Assembly (NCBI RefSeq): GCF_964340395.1
Contig: NC_135551.1
Span: 25,911,003-25,945,879 of the forward strand
Source of the DNA: Glandiceps talaboti
Lineage: Eukaryota; Hemichordata; Enteropneusta; Spengelidae
DNA: 34,877 nt
Direction: 5' to 3'
In this document: piece by piece, positions 11,652 to 34,877 of the stretch
Position numbering within the stretch: position 1 is the stretch's first letter
Layout of the letters: each line of letters begins with the position of its first letter
Notes under the pieces: generated by a model
What the model was told of the DNA's origin: nothing
The model's input: the letters and a program-made list of their open reading frames with translations, nothing else
Databases searched by the model: none
Position numbers and translations under genes: made by a program

Positions 11652-12425
11652 TGCGTATGTATGTATGTTAGTATGTATGTATGTATGTATGTATGTATGT
11701 ATGTATGTATGTATGTATGTATGTATGTGTCTGTATTTAGGTAGAGAACGGAGTATTCCTTTCTTTCATCACGTCCGCTATTATTGTATATAACGGAATA
11801 ACACGACGTATGTATACATTCATTTTTATGAAGATTTCAGCAGTTTTTCAAAGTAATATTTTCTTATGTTTTCCATCGACGTTAAAATGTCGGAGGTGTC
11901 ATTATAGGAAGTCGTTCGTTTACCTATCAAAAACTGAAGATTTATACACGTTTGCTCGCATTGAAATATTTTCTTTTTAGAATGATTTGAGGTTTAAAAA
12001 AGAAAAGAAATGATCCAATAATAATGTTTGTAAAATTTCACTGGATGACAGAAAGACAAAATATACTACTTACCACTTTGGCAACATGTACCAGTCCATC
12101 CTGCATTACATCGACAAGACGTAGACAATGGAGTACCTCTATAGTAACAACTAGAGGTACCGGTGTTGCAAGATCGACTTTCTGACAGCTGATAGTTGCA
12201 CGACCCTCCACAAGATTCCGAAGATGTCTTGGAACGAGATCGATATTGCCTTCCACTTGTACCACATGAACGTGAACACGAACCCCACGAACTCCATCCA
12301 CTGACTCTGCAGTTTGAAGGACTGCACGAACGTCGTCGTCGTCGTCGAGACCAAAATGAGGATGCCGAGTGAAGAATTAGCACAAACAGTAGCAGGCATA
12401 TCAACGAATGAGTTGTGAACTTCAT
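9897..12425 (-). CDS. Secreted TSP1 - EGF - tachylectin-like propeller protein
   Basis: Three exons on the minus strand (12425-12074, 11251-11129, 10516-9905 or to the stop at 9897) joined in phase 1. The order is: signal peptide, RRRRRR run, TSP1 domain, EGF-like fragment, calcium-binding EGF, and a propeller of about 46-residue repeats (DGT.IGVG, LYTKEG, W). TSP1 and EGF modules mediate extracellular adhesion. Tachylectin-2/tectonin propellers bind sugars on microbes or glycoproteins, so an extracellular recognition role is inferred, not shown. All internal exons are phase 1-1, as expected for shuffled extracellular modules. The gene lies between two divergent TRPA-like genes. No polyadenylation signal recognised. 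Confidence 0.75.
9905..10516 (-). CDS. Lectin-like gene exon 3: five-blade propeller
   Basis: A 612-nt exon after acceptor GACTAG, 203 full codons. Repeats begin at W in GAW, DWTG, EWVN, QWKR and VWGE, each followed by a hydrophobic strand, a (D/N)GT or DGR turn and a strand such as IGVGVDENLYTKEG. The piece before the first W (MIGLSCDKDMVAR) looks like the second half of a blade whose first half is the C-terminal VWGEMLNN piece. This gives four whole blades plus one split blade, as in five-blade tachylectin-2. The exon ends at donor GTAAGT (phase 1), or translation stops at the TAA inside that site. Confidence 0.78.
10517..11128. other. Lectin-like gene intron 2 with (CTGT)n
   Basis: Contains the CTGT repeat at 10648-10720. 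Nothing else recognised. Confidence 0.6.
10648..10720. repeat. (CTGT)n microsatellite
   Basis: About 18 perfect CTGT units. Confidence 0.97.
11129..11251 (-). CDS. Lectin-like gene exon 2: calcium-binding EGF domain
   Basis: A 123-nt phase 1-1 exon. With the carried-over G it reads DINECSRSNGGC, HTCTNTAGSYRCTC, GYSMDDD and a last Cys: six cysteines, the D-I-N-E-C calcium-binding start and the N-T-x-G-S-Y motif with Asn for hydroxylation. Acceptor CTATAG and donor GTAAAT are clear. Confidence 0.9.
11252..12073. other. Lectin-like gene intron 1
   Basis: Contains the ATGT/GT/GCGT repeat at 11563-11730; the rest is unrecognised. Confidence 0.6.
11563..11730. repeat. ATGT - GT - GCGT - ATGT compound microsatellite
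   Basis: Same unit types and order of change as the 8832-9208 array, with a central GT run. Confidence 0.95.
12074..12425 (-). CDS. Lectin-like gene exon 1: signal peptide and TSP1 domain
   Basis: I chose the ATG at 12425 (A at -3) because a hydrophobic stretch (LICLLLFVLILHSASSF) follows at once; the open frame extends further upstream only through a CAA/TTG repeat. After WSRRRRRRSC, a possible furin-type site, comes WSSWGSCSRSCG with CGGSC and C.TGTSSC, the pattern of a thrombospondin type 1 repeat. Then CRCNAGWTGTCC is like the end of an EGF domain. Donor GTAAGT at 12073-12068, phase 1. Confidence 0.85.
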
Positions 12426-12471
12426 CTTAACCAAGTAGGCTAGGACTCTTCCTGTAAATTTATCAGAAAAC

Positions 12472-12545
12472 AACAACAACAACAAAAACAAAAACAACAA
12501 CAACAACAACAACATTTAATAAAAGTAACAACAACAAACAAAAAC
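12472..12545. repeat. (CAA)n-rich microsatellite
   Basis: CAA and CAAAAA units just upstream of the lectin-like start codon, possibly in its 5' UTR or promoter. It makes an artificial Leu/Phe run in the upstream open frame. Confidence 0.85.
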
Positions 12546-12761
12546 AAAAAACGCGGAATACGAAGTTTAATCATAATGCCTCGCTTTTGAATAAACGTAT
12601 CATGGATGAAAGTGACTATTGATCGGAGATTTCTAACTGGAAAAACAATGTGAAACAACACATATCAAGTCCTTCTTTGTAACTAAATAAATTGCAAAAT
12701 ATTGAAAATGTTTGAAAAAATTATTTAAAGTACAATTATAAACATTCCATACACTTTTCAA

Positions 12762-12764
<3 letters not shown>

Positions 12765-12798
<34 letters not shown>

Positions 12799-12866
12799 TT
12801 TTTTATTTTTTTTATTTGTTATTTTATTTTATTTTATTCTATTTTATTTTTGGTGGGGGGGGGGGG
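12765..12866. repeat. GATT, TTTTA and poly-G low-complexity block
   Basis: GATT units, then T/A pentamers, then 12 G at 12855-12866. Confidence 0.9.
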
Positions 12867-13198
12867 TGTAATTTATTGCTACAAACATGGTCTTTGTGTA
12901 TGTTATTCCACGGTGACATTATATATCCAAGTAGACAATTATATTACGGTTGTTTCATAAATTCAAAATTCTAAATAAATAACGATATTTCATCCGTATG
13001 AATAACCATCCAAGAATTTTCTTCAACATTATAATACGCTAAGAGTACATTAACTTTAGCAGACTTTCTTCTGCAGAGCTGTGAGTAGATAGAGTGTAAA
13101 CGTATACACGATATTAAACACATATTCGATTGTTGAAACCAAGGGTACGTATATACTGAAAATACAATATTAGTCTTCAAAATTTTGTCTAGAATTAA

Positions 13199-13757
13199 TA
13201 GACTTGAATTTCTAATTTGAATTTCAGGGAAAGGGTTATGAATTTCAAAGTACACATCAGTTCCATATGGTGGGTACAGTCCGTTTCAAGTTACCGTTCA
13301 ACCATGCAGAAACCAATAACAAACTTATGTTCGACACTAAGACAGTAAGTGCAATTTCTTGCTACACTTTACCTAAATGAAATAAATGATTTAAAGGTGC
13401 ACTAGCTGCAAGTGAACATTATTTTTTTTAAATGTTTTGTTATATACAATAACTTACTCCTAATATCGTATAACCCAAACAGTATTGAATCATCTATGGT
13501 TGAACATATTCTTTGTAGGTCTGTAGCAGTTGTAAGATTAGAATTTCTAATTTGAATTAGAGGGAAAATTTTATGAAATTACACGTCTGTTCCATATGTT
13601 AGCTACAGTCCGTTTACCGTTCAGTGGCTGTTTGATTCGATCAACCTTGCAGAAACCAATAACAAATGTTATACACTAAGATAGCAAGATTACAATTTCC
13701 TGCTACATTTTGTAAAAATGAAATAAACCATTTAAACATACTGCAACTAGAAGCAGT
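13199..13757 (+). repeat. Direct duplication, ~340-bp period
   Basis: 13199-13420 and 13538-13757 share AATTTCTAATTTGAATT, GTTCCATATG, CTACAGTCCGTTT or a close match, GCAGAAACCAATAACAAA, CACTAAGA.AG and AAAATGAAATAAA-like blocks in order. It is non-coding as far as seen. Confidence 0.75.
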
Positions 13758-15088
13758 CACACTGGCGCCAAGATTTTGACGTCTGCATCCGTCCTCTGCA
13801 TGGTGGCACGTTAGTTCATTTCATGTAGACAAAATGTTGCAATAATTAGTATTCACTCAATCTCTCTATCTTAAAGTGGAACATTTGCAGTTTCTTATTG
13901 GTTTTTGCGTGGTTGTATCAAACAGAGTCACTAAATTGTAACTTTAAACGGGCTGTATAAGTGATACAGGTTACACTCAAATGTTGAAAGGCACACTTTA
14001 AATGAAGCATATACATAAGATTTGCAGATAGGCTAATGAAAAGCAACATGACTTGGTGCATTACACAGTCGGTTTGGATATATCCCGGAAGCTTATATAA
14101 TTACAGATAGCATGCTTCATATAAGTTCCTGATGTTCGCTTACCTTCAAAGTTTAGACTGTTCACGAATGTTGGGACTGTGTAATCGGCTACAGATAATA
14201 GTCTGTGTAAGTCTGGTACAACCCTTGTGACTTCAATTAGTAATGCAACTTTATTTAAACTATTTGAATATCACCCCGAGCCGTATCAGATCACAGAACA
14301 ATTTCTTTCTTTGATTTATGGCACGTATTACTATTTTTCCGTTCAACACACTAATATTACCCCCCTCCATTCCCGCTATGCACATAAGATGTTAAATCAT
14401 CGATTTTAATGGACATTTTATTACATTAAAGTTATATATTGTTTAAATAAACTATACACTTCCTCGTTAATTTCAGTATTCTATTGCCACCACCACCATT
14501 TTATTACTTGTAAGCCGGTTATAAATATTATAACAGGATACTTTTTACAAAAATTTTATATATATTGAATTACTGACATCCTAGATGTAATATGATATTT
14601 CTTTTAATTATAAGGCGATTGCAAATATTAGAATAGGGTAATAGTATAATTTACCAAAAAATTTTTCTGCACAAAAATTTCAAGTTGTAATTTCGACTTG
14701 TTTTGTACGTGCAGTTTTATACATGTAAGTACTTATTTCATTGTTAACACATATGGTATATATATATATGAGTCACTCCAGAATCTGTTAGCAGAGTTGT
14801 AGTAGCGTAGTAGCAGAACGAATTAATTATTAACATTCTGACTGAGATTATGTCCTTGCGTGTCTGGGGGTGGGGGTGGGGGTCTTTGTGAACCATATCA
14901 TATATGGTGTAACGAATTTCAAAGTGTAATTGGCCCTGGAGTCTGCACTGACAAAGATCTAGACATGTCGAGCGGTGATCAATTTGATCTTCATTTGTCA
15001 AACTACCGGGCCCGCTAATACGACCTACTACGTCTTTAAGAGACTATTACTTTCAAAGAAACAACTGACCGACCACATACTTATCATA

Positions 15089-15879
15089 AGGGAGCCTTCA
15101 GTAATTACGGGGGGGGGGGGGGGAGGAAATCAAGTCCCGTCTCTGGCATTAAACGTGACCCTCCCCCTAGTCAGTTGTGCTAAAAAGTGACCCTCCCTCA
15201 AATTCCTTAAATGTGACCCATCCCCTGTTCAAATACTTCAATGCAAAAACATTTTAACGCTGCCTCCCTGTGGCATAGTTGTTAGAGCTCAAGATCACTA
15301 GTCAGAACGTCCGAATCCGACTAGAAACGGGTAATTCTGCTGCAGTAAGATCCCACTACATTGATATTTTTTAAAAGCATTTGTTGCTTCCCACTATTGT
15401 CAACACATTGTATTTTTGTATTAAATAAATGCCGGCGTTTGGAGCTGAAAGCCAGAACTCCATAAGGCTAGACGAGCTCATAACTGACAACCCCAGGACA
15501 GGGGTCAACATCTCTACCCAACCACACTATCCCCAGTATCTTGCCATGTGGTGTCCCCTTTACTCGTCACATCACAACTAACAATCAATTCACTGCATGT
15601 CACTGATATGTTATGATAATACTTTACAATGGTGGCAGTGGTGGGATGTGGTAGTAGTAGGATTTGGAATCGGTAGTAGCAGCGGAGGGATCATTCCAAA
15701 ATCATAAAAAATGATGCAAATTTAGATTTAAAAACTGGGTCAAAGTAAAATGTGACCCTCCCCTAATTTTTGTTTGCTAATAAATGGCCTTCCACATAGT
15801 ACCGATTTGTAATAAAATAAAAAGTGACCCCCTCCCCTCCATTCCCCGGCCCTCCCCCATGTAATTACTGAAGATCCCT
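15089..15879. mobile_element. 791-bp TIR element with a nested SINE-like head
   Basis: The ends are inverted: AGGGAGCCTTCAGTAATTAC at 15089 and GTAATTACTGAAGATCCCT ending at 15879, differing at about two positions plus a one-base length change. G-rich (15109-15123) and C-rich tracts follow the two ends. GTGACCCTCCC-type motifs repeat inside both halves. There is no transposase frame, so it is probably a non-autonomous DNA transposon. The target duplication is not resolved. Confidence 0.72.
15265..15345 (+). repeat. tRNA-derived SINE head (Pol III A and B boxes)
   Basis: TGGCATAGTTG at 15271-15281 fits the A box TRGYNNARNNG, and GTCCGAATCC at 15309-15318 differs at one base from the B box GTTCGAATCC. 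Their spacing of 38 is normal for a tRNA. No complete cloverleaf is evident, so it is a SINE head and not a tRNA gene. The tail may run to about 15540. Confidence 0.6.
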
Positions 15880-16044
15880 TAATAAATATTCCCAAACTCT
15901 GCACTCATGAAAAGTCACATTCCAATGTTTTATCCACGTGGTTCAATACATTTAAGTATCTATTTTAATTTATTTGCATTTTCGCTGGTGCAGTGATAAG
16001 ACTAGCACAGATAACGTAGCGTGCGTACGCGATATGTGGGATCC

Positions 16045-16167
16045 TAACTGTGGCGGGAGCATCGTGCAAACACCGACGCGGACTCGGTGTCGTGACCCGT
16101 AGCTGTCAATAATTTTCTATTTTACATGTCGACACGTTAACTGCTGATCCTCGATCTGCCACAGTTA
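16045..16167. repeat. Inverted repeat with nested hairpin
   Basis: TAACTGTGGC at 16045-16054 pairs perfectly with GCCACAGTTA at 16158-16167. Inside, ACACCGA at 16070 pairs with TCGGTGT at 16084-16090. The region is locally GC-rich. Confidence 0.5.
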
Positions 16168-16294
16168 CATTTATTGTATATTAAAGTACATTTAGGTGGT
16201 GGATTATGGTTTCACAGAATCGATCCTTTTTATGCTGTTTGTTTACTCTACATTTTTCAGGGAAGTTTTCCATATATTTGCAAATTGGTCGCCT

Positions 16295-16547
16295 TGACCT
16301 ACACAGAGAGAAGTAGGTCAGTTGGTCGCAATTTAGAAAAGTTTTCTAATTAGCTGCCATTTGATCTAATGATAATGGGAGAAACTTCCCTTGACAGTCA
16401 AAGCCAGAGTTTGATCAATGCAAACTGCAGAAAACCACGTTTAATGAAATCGATACCACATTATAAATGGTGCGAGGTTCTCATTTTTATAGTACAAGTC
16501 CCGTTTATGACTGATAAAAGCCTTGAAAGGTCATTCACTGAAGGTCA
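16295..16547. promoter_or_regulatory. Nuclear-receptor half-site cluster
   Basis: TGACCTAC at 16295 and GTAGGTCA ending at 16320 form an everted pair. AGGTCA at 16528-16533 and again at 16542-16547 form a direct repeat. They lie 0.75-1 kb upstream of the gene 2 start. Half sites are short, so chance is a real alternative. Confidence 0.22.
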
Positions 16548-17297
16548 CAGCAGGCCACGCTGGCAGTGATCGGTGCTGCTATTAAAGGCAACATTTCTAG
16601 CATGGATGTCATATTATTACAGTTCTTAAAAATGCCCTCGGAATTCATTTCTCCAGTGAGCTTTTCAGATTTCGCTGCCCCACTATTACGGATAAATTGA
16701 ATTTCGTCCAGTTTTCTGTGTAAATTCCACAGTTTAATTGTATCAAATTAATCAGTGACTGATCAAATATGGTAATCAGATTTTGAAAAGCATTAGTCAC
16801 AGTACAATATATCTCAGACCACTATATTAGTTTTGTTAAGGTGGCCTGAGATATCAAATACCACGTTTTAATCATGCAAAACTACCGTCTTTAGTGAAAT
16901 TTTGCCGGTTGAGCTGAGACTTTGGCCATGTGGAGTTCGTAAATATACCTGTAATATCATTTCTGAGATTTAAATTTTCCTAAATGTATAAAGGTGAATT
17001 TGTTTGATTTTATGTCATTTTAACCTTTTTGCCCATCAAAGTTCATCTTTATCTCTTAAAGTTTAACCAGAACGGTTTATCTCATAACATCTCGAACTTT
17101 TCAATTCCGATTAACCTATTGCAGTCCCCCGTTCAGAAAGAAAAATAAATAAGAATGCTTTGATACGCAAATTATTCTACGAAAAGACGCTAAAATTAGT
17201 ATGCCAAGCACGTTTAGAACCGTAAGGTTATACTTTGCAATATCGGGTTTTCGTCAAAATTAAGGTGTAAATCAAACATCTTCTACAGAGAATTACG

Positions 17298-33127
<15,830 letters not shown>

Positions 33128-33319
33128 GTAGGTGCTTTTATCACAACATTATAAACAGTAGATTTGAAGATACACTTTCTAATACTTATTATGAAATCAG
33201 ATCACGTTTAGAATTGGTGTTTCTAATTATTCCAAATTTTTTGTCAAACCAGTAGATTTAACTTGCTTTCATAGGTTTAAATCTCATTGGCAACAATAGC
33301 TATTCCAGATCTGTGACCG

Positions 33320-33630
33320 ACCCAAACCCAGGGTGCACGTGAGTGTCATACAGACTCAATTTGTAGGCTGGACAACTCTGTCATGACTTACAAACCCAGT
33401 ATGTAGTACTGTGGTTGTACAGACTCAATGGGTAGAATGTACCACTTAGCCATGTTTCACTCGCAAACGCAGAGTTAGTGCTTTGTAGGAGCAATGGGTA
33501 GGCTGTATCCCCAGGGTTCGTTGCATCACTCAGCTTTTTGTCACTCACAAATTCTGGGTAAGTACTACAGACTCTGCATCATTGAGTCGTGTCTCATTCA
33601 CAAACCTGAGGTGAGTATTTTACAGACGTA
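33320..33630. repeat. Degenerate ~70-80-bp satellite, block 1
   Basis: About four units with CAGACTCAAT, GGGTAG(G/A), TACCACT.AGC, TCACTC.CAAA and (C)AG(G)GTGAGT in order; starts recur near 33351, 33420, 33487 and 33568. Confidence 0.72.
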
Positions 33631-33889
33631 AGACTGCGGCAAGAATTTACGGCAGGGGGCCTAGGAGAAACTATTTTGGTCAAACGCTTTTTTTTTTAGG
33701 GGGGGGGGGCTCCCCTTCGAACTCTCAAAACAATTCATGACCCCTCCCCGAATAAACCTAAGGATTTTCGTAGCCCCCTCCCAGATTTAACAAATTTTAA
33801 TATTTGTAATATTAGACAGTACCCCCACCCTCCACTTCCACATTCACAATTTTATGGTATATCACATTAATTAAAAATAAGTGTGTCAA

Positions 33890-34215
33890 TTGACTTCAGC
33901 GTCCATACATAACAATAACACATTTCTTTAGAAATAGATGTGGGTTTTGTAAAAAAAGAAAAAGAAAAAAGAAGTCTCACACTGGGCTGTAACATGTACT
34001 TGCAAATTCTTAGCCAGCAGGGTTGTCAATCTTGATTTTGGGCAGAAACAGCGGCCCCCATGATAGCTAGTGGGGAGGGTGTGTCCCCTCCCACCGTGAA
34101 GGATTTTTTGAAATAAAGACACACAGTGCAAAACAGCAAAAGGGTACTTGAAAATTGTCTTCAAACTCTCATTTTAATCTTAATGCATTATTGTACAACT
34201 GTACGGCTATAGTAT
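33890..34215 (+). repeat. Interspersed repeat, copy B
   Basis: Same orientation and block order as 1655-1990 (TTCAGCGTCCATACATA, ATAGATGTGGG, CCCATGATAGCTAGTGGGG, TTGAAAATTGTCTTCAA, TACAACTG.A.GGCTA), but with an A-rich insertion after the second block. Confidence 0.7.
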
Positions 34216-34383
34216 CTACATTTTAACCTTTAAAGGGATATTTCGGCACACACATTAATATTCGCGCGATCGCTTAGCGTTGCTTGGCTGTCGACTACCT
34301 TGGTAAAATGAAGTGAACAATTTTGCAAACGTACAAGGTAAACGATTGCTCTTGAGGTTTAACATTTTTCAAAAAAGTCAATT

Positions 34384-34489
<106 letters not shown>

Positions 34490-34564
34490 ATAGGGAGATT
34501 AAGGCACACATTCTGACGCAGCCGATAAGTGGGCTATTTTATCACAAAACCAGAATTATTCCAT

Positions 34565-34785
34565 AGTCTCAATGGTTAACCTGTGTCACTATTTGTCTCG
34601 CCATGGAGATAGAATCACGTCCTTCCACATGCCACACTCCATGGTCTCACTCACAAAAATATAATGAGTGTTGTTCAGACTGAATTGATGTGCTGTACCA
34701 CTGGGTATGTCTCACTCACAAAGCCAGGGTGAGGAGTGTTCTACATACTTAGTGGGTAGACTGAGTTAGTCAGCTGTGTCCAGGA
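34565..34785. repeat. Degenerate ~70-80-bp satellite, block 2
   Basis: Repeats the words of block 1: CAGACTGAATT, GCTGTACCACT, TGTCTCACTCACAAA, CCAGGGTGAGGAGTGTT and AGTGGGTAGACTGAG. Confidence 0.68.
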
Positions 34786-34877
34786 TGTGTTCTTCAGCAG
34801 TATCTTAGTGCGTATGTGCGCGAACGTGTATACGTGTGGGATACACCTGTATGTTCCCATGTAAGGCTGTGCAAATT

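Larger units (their letters stand above)
12426..17297. other. Divergent intergenic region
   Basis: Lies between the start codon of the lectin-like gene and that of TRPA-like gene 2, so both promoters should be here. It holds a CAA repeat, low-complexity DNA at 12765-12866, a duplicated block at 13199-13757, a TIR element with a SINE at 15089-15879, an inverted repeat at 16045-16167 and half sites at 16295-16547. No gene recognised in 13760-15085 or 16570-17297. Confidence 0.55.

Noticed and set aside
12440-12515. Upstream in-frame Met with a Leu/Phe run before the lectin-like start
   Set aside because: It is the reverse complement of a CAA repeat. The inner ATG at 12425 has a good context and a proper signal peptide directly after it.
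14227-15190. Short plus-strand open frames at 14227-14409 and 14975-15190
   Set aside because: No motifs; the second runs into the G tract of the TIR element.
15265-15345. Possible tRNA gene
   Set aside because: A and B boxes are present, but no complete acceptor and anticodon stems could be paired and it sits inside a repeat; called a SINE head.

Overview
The window is animal nuclear DNA: AT-rich, full of long GA, TA, GT and ATGT microsatellites and short mobile elements, with multi-exon genes whose exons end in GT..AG splice sites. The protein types (TRPA-like ankyrin repeats; TSP1, calcium-binding EGF and a tachylectin-like propeller in one secreted protein) and the repeat load suggest a marine invertebrate, such as a hemichordate, amphioxus or lophotrochozoan. 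I cannot name the species from the sequence. There is a 100-base assembly gap at 29778-29877.

Layout. (1) 1-7949, minus strand: the N-terminal five exons (7949 down to 311) of a TRPA1-like ankyrin-repeat gene, the rest lying beyond the left edge. (2) 7950-9896: repeats, including a 377-bp ATGT/ACGT array. (3) 9897-12425, minus strand: a secreted protein with signal peptide, Arg run, TSP1 domain, calcium-binding EGF domain and a five-blade tachylectin-2/tectonin-like propeller. (4) 12426-17297: an intergenic stretch with a duplicated block, an inverted-repeat DNA element carrying a tRNA-derived SINE, and nuclear-receptor-like half sites. (5) 17298-33127, plus strand: a second TRPA1-like gene with at least 17 exons covering about 15 ankyrin repeats. 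It ends in the typical TRPA1 asparagine/cysteine-rich last repeat. The transmembrane channel part is not in the window and is inferred to lie to the right. (6) 33128-34877: a degenerate satellite split by repeats.

The two TRPA-like genes are divergent (head to head) paralogues. Their first five exons have the same order, the same phases and nearly the same lengths (108/141, 163/163, 101/116, 186/189, 219/228 nt). Both begin with Met-Gly and Ser6, which fits N-myristoylation. The lectin-like gene sits between them. The plus-strand gene carries an extra charged linker between ankyrin repeats, built from what look like three related small exons, one of them half hidden by the gap. The junction after the third copy does not join in frame with the next recognisable exon.

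Much of the remaining sequence is identifiable repeat: three fold-back or TIR elements (2014-2223, 4621-5195, 21030-21476), a larger TIR element (15089-15879), a 5'-truncated LINE 3' end (about 19547-19920), a 21-bp minisatellite and several families with copies in both genes' introns. Exon limits were read by eye from splice sites, reading frame and paralogue comparison; no alignment program was run.
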